Below are positions 41,660-50,417 of a stretch of 64,000 nucleotides of DNA, one piece after another. This DNA is from Enterobacter ludwigii (lineage in GTDB: Bacteria; Pseudomonadota; Gammaproteobacteria; Enterobacterales; Enterobacteriaceae), in the NCBI GenBank assembly GCA_900068845.1, contig CEFQ01000010.1, forward strand, positions 899,441 through 963,440. Direction: 5' to 3'. A program made the position numbers and the translations under genes. The notes below the pieces were generated by a model that was not told the DNA's origin, made no database searches, and saw only the letters and a list, made by a program, of their open reading frames with translations. Position 1 is the stretch's first letter, and each line of letters opens with the position of its first letter.

Positions 41660-43297
41660 TCAGGCAGCCGTTTGGCACGATCTGATCATGTCCAGCTGCG
41701 GCTGATATTGCTGGGTCTGGACATTGAACATGCCTAAAACCGTATGGAAAAGATTATCTTGCGATACGTTTTCGTCGGCTGCTTGCTGGCGTAAACAGGC
41801 TTCATTAATGTGATTGGCCGCCGCGTAACCCGGTGACATCCACAACAGCAGAGGAATGTGTGTCTGCTGCGTCGGGGCAAACAGATAAGGTGCGCCGTGC
41901 AGATACATTCCGCGCTCGCCAAGAGATTCACCGTGATCGGAGAGGTAGACCAAGGCTACATTGAAGCGATCGCTCAGGCCTTTCAGCTTATCAATGGTGC
42001 GGCTTAGCATCGCGTCGGAATACAGCAAGGTGTTGTCATAGGTATTGACCAGCGCCTGATGATCGCAATCCTGAATCTGCTTACTGTCGCAGGTGGGCGT
42101 AAAGCGGCGGAATTCAGCCGGATAGCGCTGATAATAGGCCGGACCGTGGCTGCCCATTTGGTGTAGTAAAATAATGCTGTCGTTGTGCAGGCTATCAACA
42201 TAGTTATCAAGACGATGCAGCAACACATCGTCCTGGCAAAATCCGTCATGGCAATATTGTGGCAGTTTCCACTGTGTCATATCGGTGTGTGGCACGCGGT
42301 CACAGGCGCCTTTACAGCCACCATCGTTCTCGCGCCACAGCACGCTCACGCCCGCATGGGCAAGGATGTCGAGCATGCCTTCCTGATGGTGCGCCAGATT
42401 AGCGTCGTAATGCGCGCGTGGCATATTGGAGAACATACAGGGCACCGATATGGCGGTTTCTGTGCCGCAGGAACTGGCGTTGCGATAATAAATTACCTTC
42501 TGTTTTTTCAGTTCTGGATTGGTATCTCGCGCGTAACCGCCCAACGAGAAATTCCCGGCGCGCGCCGTTTCCCCTACGACTAGCACCACCAGCGTTTTTT
42601 TGGTTGCTGCGGAGATTAACGGACCTTTATGTGCATCTTCACCGAGTTTCACCAGCGCCTGGCTACCTTGCAGATAACGTTGATCGACATAGTGGCCGGT
42701 ACCGCTAACGATATTGGCCGGGGTAATCATCTTGATCAGGTTTTTATTATTGCGTATCAGCGAGGCGTAATCTTTGTAGAACAGCGCTGCCATTAGCAAT
42801 ATCACTAATATTGCTCCCAATGCGCCCGTTAAGCGTTGCAGTAAGTTCCACCACCATCGTTGTCCCTGATGAAAACGCACGCCGCAAATCAGCGCTACCG
42901 GCACAATCCCCATCAACAACATCCATATTACATAGCGGCTACTGATCAACGCCCCGGCCTCTTGCGGGTCGGATTCAAATACGTTTTGGATCATATTGGT
43001 GTCGATAACCGTACCAAAACTGTGCATGAAGTAGTTGGCGGCCGCGCTAACGACGACCAGCACAATCAGCAAAGGCTTGCGGATATAAGGCAACGCAGCA
43101 AGCGAGAAAATAAAATAGAAAGCCGAGGCTAGTACTACAGGGATACTGGCAGCGAACAGATAATCGTGGGGATGATCGTAAGGGATCATTTCCCATGCGT
43201 GCAGCAAGAAAAGGGCATTCAATATCAAGGCGAAGAACAGCGCAGCAATAAGGTTAAATCCACTGCTACTGCACTGAAATGTGTTCGGTAATCTCAT
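41660..43297 (-). CDS. eptA: Lipid A phosphoethanolamine transferase EptA
   Basis: Transfers phosphoethanolamine from phosphatidylethanolamine to lipid A, lowering negative charge and susceptibility to cationic peptides. Length is 545 aa: five N-terminal membrane helices (about 15-175) and a periplasmic alkaline-phosphatase-like domain. Metal/catalytic residues: Glu243 (VVGETARAGNF), nucleophile Thr281 (SCGTETAISVPCMFS), HQMGSHGPAYYQRY and YLSDHGESLGE. In E. coli eptA is with basRS (pmrAB); here it stands alone upstream of nemR. The family includes the MCR enzymes, but this copy has a typical chromosomal setting with no mobile element. The RBS is weak. Confidence 0.93.
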   Translation of the reverse strand: MRLPNTFQCSSSGFNLIAALFFALILNALFLLHAWEMIPYDHPHDYLFAASIPVVLASAFYFIFSLAALPYIRKPLLIVLVVVSAAANYFMHSFGTVIDTNMIQNVFESDPQEAGALISSRYVIWMLLMGIVPVALICGVRFHQGQRWWWNLLQRLTGALGAILVILLMAALFYKDYASLIRNNKNLIKMITPANIVSGTGHYVDQRYLQGSQALVKLGEDAHKGPLISAATKKTLVVLVVGETARAGNFSLGGYARDTNPELKKQKVIYYRNASSCGTETAISVPCMFSNMPRAHYDANLAHHQEGMLDILAHAGVSVLWRENDGGCKGACDRVPHTDMTQWKLPQYCHDGFCQDDVLLHRLDNYVDSLHNDSIILLHQMGSHGPAYYQRYPAEFRRFTPTCDSKQIQDCDHQALVNTYDNTLLYSDAMLSRTIDKLKGLSDRFNVALVYLSDHGESLGERGMYLHGAPYLFAPTQQTHIPLLLWMSPGYAAANHINEACLRQQAADENVSQDNLFHTVLGMFNVQTQQYQPQLDMIRSCQTAA

Positions 43298-43525
43298 GAA
43301 AATTCGACGCTGAGGAGTAATGCGACAATCCTATGAAGACAAGATGAGGAAAACCTTAACGAAGATTAAACATGCGCACTTTACATTCTGTAAACGCTGG
43401 CTATTTGGTAAACAGTCGTAACCAGAGGTGGTCGTGGGGACATTATGAGCAATTCACGTTTACTCTTTGCACAATGTCACTAAGCTGTTATCAATGTTAA
43501 GTCAGATGTTAATTGCGGAGTTGAT

Positions 43526-43765
43526 GTGGTCGAGCAACTGGAGTTCTTCCCCGTTCCCAGTCCGTGTCGCGGCATTTGCCAGAGTGACGCGCGTGGCTAT
43601 TGTCGTGGGTGTTTACGCAGCCGGGAAGAGCGCTTTAACTGGATGAAATTCAGCGATGCGCAAAAGCGTGATGTGCTGCGCTTGTGCCGGCAACGCTTTA
43701 TGCGCCTGCAGCGGCAGCAGAAAGTGGATGAAGATCATGATCCACAACAACCGGAACTGTTTTAA
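43526..43765 (+). CDS. ydhL: DUF1289 protein YdhL
   Basis: A 79-aa protein with a four-cysteine pattern SPCRGICQSDARGYCRGCLR, probably a metal or Fe-S site; function unknown. The start is GTG at 43526, set by GCGGAG 7 nt upstream and by E. coli YdhL, which begins MAEQLEFFPV against MVEQLEFFPV here. The C-terminal PQQPELF also matches. It precedes ydhF by 72 nt, as in E. coli. Confidence 0.93.
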   Translation: MVEQLEFFPVPSPCRGICQSDARGYCRGCLRSREERFNWMKFSDAQKRDVLRLCRQRFMRLQRQQKVDEDHDPQQPELF

Positions 43766-43837
43766 GAAAACGATGATTTGCCTTTCCGTTATACTCCCGC
43801 TTTCGTCATCTGGATCCGTGTTTGAGGGAGTTTAACC

Positions 43838-44734
43838 ATGTTACAACCGCAGGCTATTGCACCGCAGGGACCGTCTTTTTCACCGCTGATTGCTGGCTAC
43901 TGGCGTTTAATGGAGTGGGGCATGACGCCGCAGCAAGTGGTGGCGTTTATCGAGCACCATTTGGCGCTGGGCATCACCACCGTCGATCACGCCGACATTT
44001 ACGGCGATTACCAATGTGAAGCCGCCTTCGGTGACGCGCTGCGCCTGGCTCCAGGCTTGCGTGAGAAGCTGCAAATCGTCACCAAATGTGGCATTGCCAC
44101 GCGTGCAAAACCTGAACACCGCATCGGCCACTACATCACTGAAGCCAGTCACATTCTGCACAGCGCTGAAAATTCCCTGCGTCATTTCAATACCGATTAC
44201 CTCGATCTCATGCTGATTCATCGTCCGGATCCATTGATGGACGCAGATGAGATTGCAGAAGCCTTTATGGCGCTGCATCAGAGCGGCAAAGTGCGCCACT
44301 TCGGTGTGTCCAACTTCACCGCTTCACAGTTCACGCTGCTGCAATCGCGTTTGCCGTTCAGTCTGGTCACTAACCAGCTGGAAATCTCTCCGCTGGAGCA
44401 AACCTCGCTGTTGGATGGCTCGCTCGATCAGTGTCAGCAGAATCGCATTCGTCCGATGGCATGGTCTTGCCTCGGCGGCGGCCGACTGTTTAACGATCCG
44501 CATTATCAACCCCTGCGTGATGAGCTGGAGCAGGTGAAACAAGAGATTGGCGCCAGCAATATCGAGCAAGTGGTCTATGCATGGGTAATGAAGTTGCCAA
44601 GTCGTCCGCTGCCCATTATTGGGTCAGGCAAAATCGAACGTGTTAAAGAAGCGGTCGGGGCGTGCCAGTTAACGCTTGATCGCCAGCAGTGGTTCCGCAT
44701 TCGCAAAGCCGCCATCGGTTATGATGTGCCCTAA
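43838..44734 (+). CDS. ydhF: Aldo/keto reductase YdhF
   Basis: NADPH-dependent oxidoreductase of the aldo/keto reductase superfamily, physiological substrate unknown. Length is 298 aa, as in E. coli. AKR catalytic elements: Asp and Tyr in DHADIYGDYQCE, Lys in VTKCGIAT and His in LDLMLIHRPDPLMD, with cofactor-binding PLPIIGSGKIERVKEAV near the C-terminus. A short hairpin (AGCCTGGA/TCCAGGCT, 44761-44785) separates it from sodC. Confidence 0.95.
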   Translation: MLQPQAIAPQGPSFSPLIAGYWRLMEWGMTPQQVVAFIEHHLALGITTVDHADIYGDYQCEAAFGDALRLAPGLREKLQIVTKCGIATRAKPEHRIGHYITEASHILHSAENSLRHFNTDYLDLMLIHRPDPLMDADEIAEAFMALHQSGKVRHFGVSNFTASQFTLLQSRLPFSLVTNQLEISPLEQTSLLDGSLDQCQQNRIRPMAWSCLGGGRLFNDPHYQPLRDELEQVKQEIGASNIEQVVYAWVMKLPSRPLPIIGSGKIERVKEAVGACQLTLDRQQWFRIRKAAIGYDVP

Positions 44735-44814
44735 AGCGTAAAGCTGCGTCAAATTACGGCAGCCTGGATGAAAGCAGTCCAGGCTTAAAGGGAATCTAAC
44801 CGTAAGGAGACGTT

Positions 44815-45339
44815 ATGAAGAAAACCCTCATTGTTATGCTGGCTGTGGCTGTGGCTTGCGCCGCTGGCGCGCAGGCTGCGTCGGAAGAGGTCACGCTGCA
44901 TGAAACCACGGCACAAGGTATCGGGGCGGTGATTGGCAAAGTCACTCTCAGCGAAACGCCGTACGGAGTGCAATTTACACCCGCGTTAACCGGACTCAAA
45001 CCCGGCATTCATGGCTTCCATGTGCATGCCAAAGGCAGTTGTGAACCCGGTCAATCCGATGGGAAAACCGTGGCAGCGGGCGCGGCAGGTGGACATCTCG
45101 ATCCGCAAAACAGCGGCAAACATCTTGGCCCGTATGCCGACGGACACCTTGGTGACTTACCTGCACTGTTCGTGACAGAAGATGGTAAGGCGAACTATCC
45201 GGTCGTCGCGCCGCGCATTAAATCCCTGAGTGAAATCAAAGGTAAAGCCTTAATGGTGCATGTCGGCGGCGATAATCATGCCGATCATCCGCAACCGCTT
45301 GGCGGCGGCGGGGCGCGTTTTGCCTGCGGCGTAATTTAA
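44815..45339 (+). CDS. sodC: Periplasmic Cu,Zn superoxide dismutase
   Basis: Dismutates superoxide in the periplasm. The 174-aa precursor has a signal peptide of about 21 residues (cleavage after AQA). Copper and zinc ligands lie in HGFHVHAKGSC (His69, His71), GGHLDPQNSGKHLGPY and GGDNHADHPQPLGGGG; Cys76 and Cys171 form the conserved disulfide. The RBS is TAAGGAG. A terminator follows. Confidence 0.97.
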   Translation: MKKTLIVMLAVAVACAAGAQAASEEVTLHETTAQGIGAVIGKVTLSETPYGVQFTPALTGLKPGIHGFHVHAKGSCEPGQSDGKTVAAGAAGGHLDPQNSGKHLGPYADGHLGDLPALFVTEDGKANYPVVAPRIKSLSEIKGKALMVHVGGDNHADHPQPLGGGGARFACGVI

Positions 45340-45344
45340 CGCTG

Positions 45345-45372
45345 AGGGCGGCAACTTTTTGTCGCCCTTTTT
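45345..45372 (+). terminator. Terminator after sodC
   Basis: AGGGCG...CGCCCT stem with an internal CAAC/GT extension, followed by TTTTTC, 5 nt after the stop. Confidence 0.78.
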
Positions 45373-45468
45373 CACCCTCCCTGAAAAAAGTTGACCCATT
45401 TTCTTACTACTCTCAGCGGTTTTTCCGTCCTATGATATTGATTCAGGAATAAATGCTCAGGGGCAGGA

Positions 45469-45936
45469 ATGAAAACGCGTGGGATAATGCTGTTATGTTT
45501 GTTGTTGGTGGGTTGCGATCAACCGAATGATACGCAGTTACGTTTGGATGCCAGTCGACAATTACAACGCACTATCGATACCAATCCACTGCGCGTAACC
45601 TGTGAGAAGATTGCCCGTGGCCGTGAATGGCTGACAAAGCACACACTGCAGCGTCTCGAAGCCCAGGGCTGTCAAAACGTATTACGCAGCGCGACCGAAA
45701 CCAATTTTTTGCACAGTGAAACCTATCGACATGCGATGACGGTGGTTTGCGGCGGTATTCAGGGCAAAAGTTTCACCGGCACCACTTTGAGTCGGCGTTT
45801 TATCTACTCCTCAGAAGAGAAGGCGCTGGTGATCGAACCGATGTCCGATCAGGATAAAACCCGTTTTGAAGGACAGAAATCGCTGCTGCAACTGCAGGAA
45901 GACTTTAATCGCCAGACCACGCAATATTGTCAGTGA
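45469..45936 (+). CDS. Lipoprotein of unknown function, four mature cysteines
   Basis: I do not recognise this family. The 155-aa precursor has lipobox LLVGC (Cys16) after a short hydrophobic signal, so it should be a lipoprotein; Asp at +2 would favour retention in the inner membrane. Four further cysteines (Cys45, Cys68, about Cys94, Cys154) are spaced for disulfides. Blocks VTCEKIARGREWLTKHTLQR and TTQYCQ stand out. The RBS is GGCAGGA. It lies between sodC and ydhK, where E. coli has no gene, and its stop abuts that of convergent ydhK. Confidence 0.8.
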   Translation: MKTRGIMLLCLLLVGCDQPNDTQLRLDASRQLQRTIDTNPLRVTCEKIARGREWLTKHTLQRLEAQGCQNVLRSATETNFLHSETYRHAMTVVCGGIQGKSFTGTTLSRRFIYSSEEKALVIEPMSDQDKTRFEGQKSLLQLQEDFNRQTTQYCQ

Positions 45937-47940
45937 TTAATCCGGCACCGCCTGCGCGAGCTGCGCGAGTGAGCAGCGCAATCGCCACAAAATGCCAGCC
46001 AGCATATTGGCTTCGCGCTCGGGCTGCTGCTGCAATTGGTTAATCATGGTCTCCAGCTCATCCAGCGTAGCTTGCAACGCGGTATGATGCACGCCGCGCA
46101 GGCTGATAATCCTCTGTAAATTTTGCAGGCTGCTGTCGCGCATCCGTCCCAGCGTAGCGGAAGTGGGCTGCCATTCACGCAGTTGCCAGACAATATGCGA
46201 ACAGTTGAGCAGTACCACGCCCCAGCGCAGCAGCCAGACGCGCGCTTGCTCGTCGCGACTGTTACTTAACTGACTGATATGATGATAAATCTGCGATTCA
46301 AAGTGGCTTTCGCTTTGACGCGGATGGCGACGCAGTTGATCGAGAAACGCATGCCGCAGGGCGCGAATATGCCGGCGACTGCGACGCGCATCGGAACTGG
46401 GACGCAGGACCTGAAACGCCAGCCACGCCAGCAGTACGCCACACACCTTCGCGAGATTGTCATTCAGGAAACTTTGATAATCCCAGTCTGGCGGATTGGT
46501 GACGGCGATAAACGATCCCATAAAAACAATGAATTGCCCCCACATCCCCGCACGTTTCTTCTGCTGCAGTTTAAACAACTGCAAGGTGAGTAGCAGCGGG
46601 AACAGCACCAACAAAAACTGCCACAGCGCGCTGATTTGCACCATCAAACCGAACTGCAGCACAAAACTAAACAGCGACAGCCACAGCAAGGTTTTCAGCA
46701 GTAGCGTTACGCTGCCACTGGGCGAAGGGGCGGAAGAGTAAAGCACACAGGCGATGGCGGTCAGCGTCAGGGCCGCGGCACCGGAATCCCACTGCGTGGT
46801 GATCCAAAAGGCGCAGCCCAGCATAATCACGCTGAAGGTGCGCAGTGCACTCCAGCCGGCTTCCGCACTGTCGCTCTCGCGCGCCAGTGAAGGCGCATAA
46901 GGCGGCTGAAAACGCGTGTCGGCATCAGCGCGTTCAATCAGGCGAATCCAGCGATTAACGTTGAGGTAGACCCAACAGAAATAGCGCAGTCGCTGGACGA
47001 AAGCGCGCTGCCGGTAATCACCGGTTGCCGCTGGCGTAATGCCGCGCAAAATTAGCGCCAAACGATATTTGTCACACTGCGGCTGCGCCAGTTCCTGCAG
47101 CAGTTTGGCGATAGCGTCGTAAAGTTCGGGTGGCGCGTCAGGCCAATTCAGCAACATGCGGCGCAGGCTGGAGAGCACGCTGGTCAGACGCAATTGCTGA
47201 TGCAGCACATAGTTCAGCACGTTATTCTGGCGACGGAAGCGATAGTGACTCCAAAATGCCTGAATGCGCAGCAGGTTCATGGTGAGAATTTGGCTGATAA
47301 CGTTCTCATGCGCGGTACGCACGTTATCGGTGCTGCCTTGCTGCAGTAATAACACCGCATGATCCAGCAAGCGCGCATGCATCTGACGCAGCGAACTCAT
47401 CAGTGCGTTGCCATCAGAGGTGCTGGGCAGAATCATCATCATCAATCCGGCACACAGGATGCCGGAGATCACTTCACAAACGCGCGCCTGAGCGATATCC
47501 CACAACTGAGTAACATCGGTGATGTTGACACTGCTAAAGGCTATGATGGCGGCGGTATACCCCGCCAGCGAAAACGCGTAGGCCACGTTGTTTTGGTAGT
47601 GATTGGCGATCCAGGTGCAGAACGCCAGCCAACCGGCCATGAAGAAGGCAAACAGCCAGGGCTCGTTTAACGTATGTCCGGCAATCACCAGCGCGGCGGT
47701 AGCGCCGAGCAAACTGCCGACGATTCGGCCCAGACTTTTACTGATGGCACCGCCGACGGTGGGGAAACTGACCACCGCCGCCGAGGTCATAGCCCAATAA
47801 GGTTCATCGAGTTGCAGCGCATAGGCGATGGTTAACGCGAGACACATCGCGATGCCATTACGCAGCGCGTAGCGCCACTCGGCCCAACTTGCTTTTATCC
47901 ACGGCAAATTTTGCCAGGCCAGCCACTGAACGTTCATCAT
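45937..47940 (-). CDS. ydhK: FUSC-family inner-membrane transporter YdhK
   Basis: Predicted efflux permease of the aromatic-acid/FUSC family. The 667-aa protein (E. coli 670) has two membrane bundles (about 20-170 and 360-515) separated by and followed by cytoplasmic helical regions. It works with the membrane-fusion protein YdhJ and small YdhI. Substrates are unproven; the paralogous AaeAB exports hydroxylated aromatic acids. It follows ydhJ by 4 nt in ydhIJK. Confidence 0.93.
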   Translation of the reverse strand: MMNVQWLAWQNLPWIKASWAEWRYALRNGIAMCLALTIAYALQLDEPYWAMTSAAVVSFPTVGGAISKSLGRIVGSLLGATAALVIAGHTLNEPWLFAFFMAGWLAFCTWIANHYQNNVAYAFSLAGYTAAIIAFSSVNITDVTQLWDIAQARVCEVISGILCAGLMMMILPSTSDGNALMSSLRQMHARLLDHAVLLLQQGSTDNVRTAHENVISQILTMNLLRIQAFWSHYRFRRQNNVLNYVLHQQLRLTSVLSSLRRMLLNWPDAPPELYDAIAKLLQELAQPQCDKYRLALILRGITPAATGDYRQRAFVQRLRYFCWVYLNVNRWIRLIERADADTRFQPPYAPSLARESDSAEAGWSALRTFSVIMLGCAFWITTQWDSGAAALTLTAIACVLYSSAPSPSGSVTLLLKTLLWLSLFSFVLQFGLMVQISALWQFLLVLFPLLLTLQLFKLQQKKRAGMWGQFIVFMGSFIAVTNPPDWDYQSFLNDNLAKVCGVLLAWLAFQVLRPSSDARRSRRHIRALRHAFLDQLRRHPRQSESHFESQIYHHISQLSNSRDEQARVWLLRWGVVLLNCSHIVWQLREWQPTSATLGRMRDSSLQNLQRIISLRGVHHTALQATLDELETMINQLQQQPEREANMLAGILWRLRCSLAQLAQAVPD

Positions 47941-47944
47941 GACC

Positions 47945-48802
47945 TCAGTGGGCGATAGAAATGGTACAGGTGGTGCCCGCCACCAGCGTTACGCCATCCG
48001 GCAACGCATCCAGATGAATACGCACTGGCACGCGTTGTGCCAAACGGACCCAAGGCACGTTGGGCTTAATATCCGGGACCAATCCGCCATCGCTGGCGAC
48101 ACTTTGGTCATAAATGGCGCGTCCGATGCTCTCCACTTTACCCTGCAAGCGAGCGCCGTTGCTGTACAGCACAATCTGCGCCGCAGCGCCGGGTTGAATA
48201 TGGCGCAGCTTGGTCTCTTCGAAATAACCCATTACGTAATAAGAGTGGCTGTCCACCAGCGCAAACAGCGGCGTACCCGCACTGGCATAGTTGCCGGTGC
48301 GCAGCGTCAGGTTGCTGATCCAGCCATCGGTAGGCGCGGTAAGAGTGGTTTGATCGAGGTTCCAGCGCGCCTGATCAAGGCTCGCCTGCGCGGCTTTAGC
48401 GCTCGCTGTGGCGGCGTTGGCAGTCAAACGCGCGGCATCCATATCTTCCGCCGAAATGACGTTACGCGGCAGGCTGGCACGGCGATTGGCTTCATGCTGC
48501 GCTTTAGCCAGATCGGCCTGCGCTTTACCTAACTGCGCTTCGGCGTTGGCCTGCGCAATTTGCCACGGCACCGGATCGAGCTTTAGCAATACGTCACCTT
48601 TATGCACGAACTGATTGTCGCGTACCGCCAGAGCGATGATGCGCCCCGACACGTCCGGAGTGATATCCACCAGTTCGGCGCGCACTTTGCCGTCACGCGT
48701 CCACGGCGATTGCATGTAGTAATTCCACATCCACCAGCCGGCAAGCAGGGCCAGCGCAAAGAGCACTACCGTGGAAAAATACTTAAAAGGGTTGAATTTC
48801 AT
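47945..48802 (-). CDS. ydhJ: HlyD-family membrane fusion protein YdhJ
   Basis: Periplasmic adaptor of a tripartite or AaeAB-type efflux pump. The 285-aa protein has one N-terminal membrane anchor (about 9-29, FSTVVLFALALLAGWWMWNY), a lipoyl/barrel-sandwich half (VDITPDVSGRI), a helical hairpin (LGKAQADLAKAQHEANRRAS) and the second half LTAPTDGWISNLTLRTGNYA. It is in an operon with ydhI (6 nt) and ydhK (4 nt). Confidence 0.95.
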   Translation of the reverse strand: MKFNPFKYFSTVVLFALALLAGWWMWNYYMQSPWTRDGKVRAELVDITPDVSGRIIALAVRDNQFVHKGDVLLKLDPVPWQIAQANAEAQLGKAQADLAKAQHEANRRASLPRNVISAEDMDAARLTANAATASAKAAQASLDQARWNLDQTTLTAPTDGWISNLTLRTGNYASAGTPLFALVDSHSYYVMGYFEETKLRHIQPGAAAQIVLYSNGARLQGKVESIGRAIYDQSVASDGGLVPDIKPNVPWVRLAQRVPVRIHLDALPDGVTLVAGTTCTISIAH

Positions 48803-48808
48803 GGTGAT

Positions 48809-49045
48809 TTATCCGAGGCTCAGTAACCACAATGCGCCAGCGACGCACAGTACAAACAGGGAAAGATCCATTAAGGTGGGATGCCAGACATCGCCGGAGT
48901 AGATCCAGCCGCGAATCAGCGGGTGAATCATTAGCCAGAAAAAGAAACCGAGCAACACCGCTTTAAATAGCGGAGGGAAAAACAGCGACGCACCGAAAAC
49001 CAGGTCGGTAAGCGGGGCGCTGGGGGAAAAAGCGGTTAGGGACAC
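48809..49045 (-). CDS. ydhI: DUF1656 inner-membrane protein YdhI
   Basis: A 78-aa protein with two hydrophobic helices; the DUF1656/AaeX family always accompanies HlyD and FUSC efflux partners. The start is GTG at 49045 (no in-frame ATG nearby), with AGGA upstream. RGWIYSGDVWHPTLMDLSLF is the family signature. It is first gene of ydhIJK and divergent from slyA across 150 nt. Confidence 0.92.
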   Translation of the reverse strand: MSLTAFSPSAPLTDLVFGASLFFPPLFKAVLLGFFFWLMIHPLIRGWIYSGDVWHPTLMDLSLFVLCVAGALWLLSLG

Positions 49046-49168
49046 GTGTCATCATCCTTTTGACCGGGAATCATCTCAATAGAGTTTAGACAGCCAGCGT
49101 ATGCACTGGCCTGGTATTTGTAATTTGCCAGGTAAACTCGCAGAATAGTGTAAAATCTGGCTTAATAG

Positions 49169-49180
49169 CTAGCAAGCTAA
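49169..49180. promoter_or_regulatory. SlyA box in the slyA/ydhIJK region
   Basis: CTAGCAAGCTAA matches the SlyA consensus TTAGCAAGCTAA at 11 of 12 positions, and sits in a larger near-palindrome (TTAATAGCTAGCAAGCTAAT). It ends 15 nt before the slyA start, suggesting autoregulation and possibly control of ydhIJK. Confidence 0.75.
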
Positions 49181-49195
49181 TTATAAGGAGATGCA

Positions 49196-49633
49196 ATGGA
49201 TACGCCCTTGGGAACCGATCTGTCTCGCCTGGTGCGCATTTGGCGCGCTTTGATCGATCAGCGTTTGAAACCGCTTGAGTTGACTCAAACACACTGGGTG
49301 ACGTTACACAATATTCATCAACTCCCGCCAGAGCAGTCACAGATTCAGCTGGCTAAAGCGATCGGCATTGAGCAACCTTCTCTGGTGCGCACGCTGGATC
49401 AGCTGGAAGAGAAGGGATTGATCACCCGCGCCACCTGCGCCAACGATCGCCGCGCCAAGCGCATTAAGCTGACGAAGCAGGCTGAGCCAATCATTGAGCA
49501 GGTTGAAAATGTGATTGATGCGACGCGTGACGACATTCTTTCCGGCATCAGCCTGGAAGAGATTAATCAGATGGTAACGCTGATTGCGCGGCTGGAAAAA
49601 AACATTCTCGAATTTCACAACCGCGAGAAATAA
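49196..49633 (+). CDS. slyA: MarR-family regulator SlyA
   Basis: Winged-helix regulator that antagonises H-NS silencing and controls envelope and virulence-type genes. The 145-aa length fits the family (E. coli 144). Block HWVTLHNIHQLPPEQSQIQL and the DNA-recognition region IGIEQPSLVRTLDQLEEKGL are almost identical to E. coli. The RBS AAGGAG precedes ATG. It converges on slyB across a shared terminator. Confidence 0.97.
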   Translation: MDTPLGTDLSRLVRIWRALIDQRLKPLELTQTHWVTLHNIHQLPPEQSQIQLAKAIGIEQPSLVRTLDQLEEKGLITRATCANDRRAKRIKLTKQAEPIIEQVENVIDATRDDILSGISLEEINQMVTLIARLEKNILEFHNREK

Positions 49634-49664
49634 AAAAAACCGACGCAAGGCGTCGGTTTTTTTT
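49633..49664. terminator. Bidirectional terminator between slyA and slyB
   Basis: AACCGACGC / GCGTCGGTT perfect stem with AAG loop, A-run on the left, eight T on the right. It serves both convergent genes. Confidence 0.92.
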
Positions 49665-49674
49665 ATCTTTACGC

Positions 49675-50142
49675 TTAACGTGGCGAAACGGTAACCTGGC
49701 TGCCGTTTGACGCCATTACTACGCGCTGACCAACCGAGTAGCGAGTGGCCGCTTGTTTCTGCACCACCATGATGGTGTTGCCATCATCCTTGCGGATTTC
49801 CAGCTCGACACCGTCAGATTTGTTGACCGCACCCTGAACGCCCTGACCGGCTACGCCACCGAGTACCGCACCGCCCGCAGTGGCCAGACTGCGGCCGCTA
49901 CCGCCGCCGATGGTATTACCGAGGAAACCACCCAGCACGGCACCACCAATCGCGCCAATCACGTTGTTTTCATCGCCACCCTGGATTTTCACCGGACGAA
50001 CCGATACCAGCGTGCCGTAGGAAACACTTTGTACTTGTTTAGCTTCGTTGGCGCTGTAAACGTCACCGGAAAGGGTGCTGTCATTGGCACAACCTGCCAG
50101 AGTTAAGCCGGTTAACGCCACGGCTACAAAACGCTTAATCAT
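49675..50142 (-). CDS. slyB: Outer membrane lipoprotein SlyB
   Basis: Glycine-zipper lipoprotein of the Pcp/SlyB family, part of the PhoP-regulated envelope response in enterobacteria. The 155-aa precursor has lipobox LTLAGC (Cys18). The glycine zipper GAIGGAVLGGFLGNTIGGGS (about 63-82) and a second Gly-rich helix span the centre. I could not identify a clear PhoP box upstream. Divergent from anmK across 275 nt with no other gene. Confidence 0.96.
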   Translation of the reverse strand: MIKRFVAVALTGLTLAGCANDSTLSGDVYSANEAKQVQSVSYGTLVSVRPVKIQGGDENNVIGAIGGAVLGGFLGNTIGGGSGRSLATAGGAVLGGVAGQGVQGAVNKSDGVELEIRKDDGNTIMVVQKQAATRYSVGQRVVMASNGSQVTVSPR

Positions 50143-50417
50143 CAGAACGCTCCTTAATGCAAAATAACGCCATATTTCTCATCCTGTACTGCACAGAGTA
50201 TAAGACAGAAAACCGGCAATTGACTCTAAGTCCGTATAAAACGCGGCTGGGGCGAAGCATAGACCATCCTCCCTCAACAAAAATTCAATTACGTGACGAA
50301 TATATTTCTTAGCTGGAATGCACTGCGCAGTGACGCTGAAAAGCGGAATTTTATCATAGAATTAGCCTCGGTAATTTGCCAGGCTTAAGCCAGATGATAT
50401 TAAGGGAGTGAACCGCT

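Noticed and set aside
41660..43297. Acquired MCR-type resistance gene
   Set aside because: No insertion sequence, plasmid gene or composition shift nearby; the protein resembles chromosomal EptA.
43355..43370. PmrA box upstream of eptA
   Set aside because: The half-sites have 4-bp rather than 5-bp spacing and one position off; kept only as a remark under the eptA finding.
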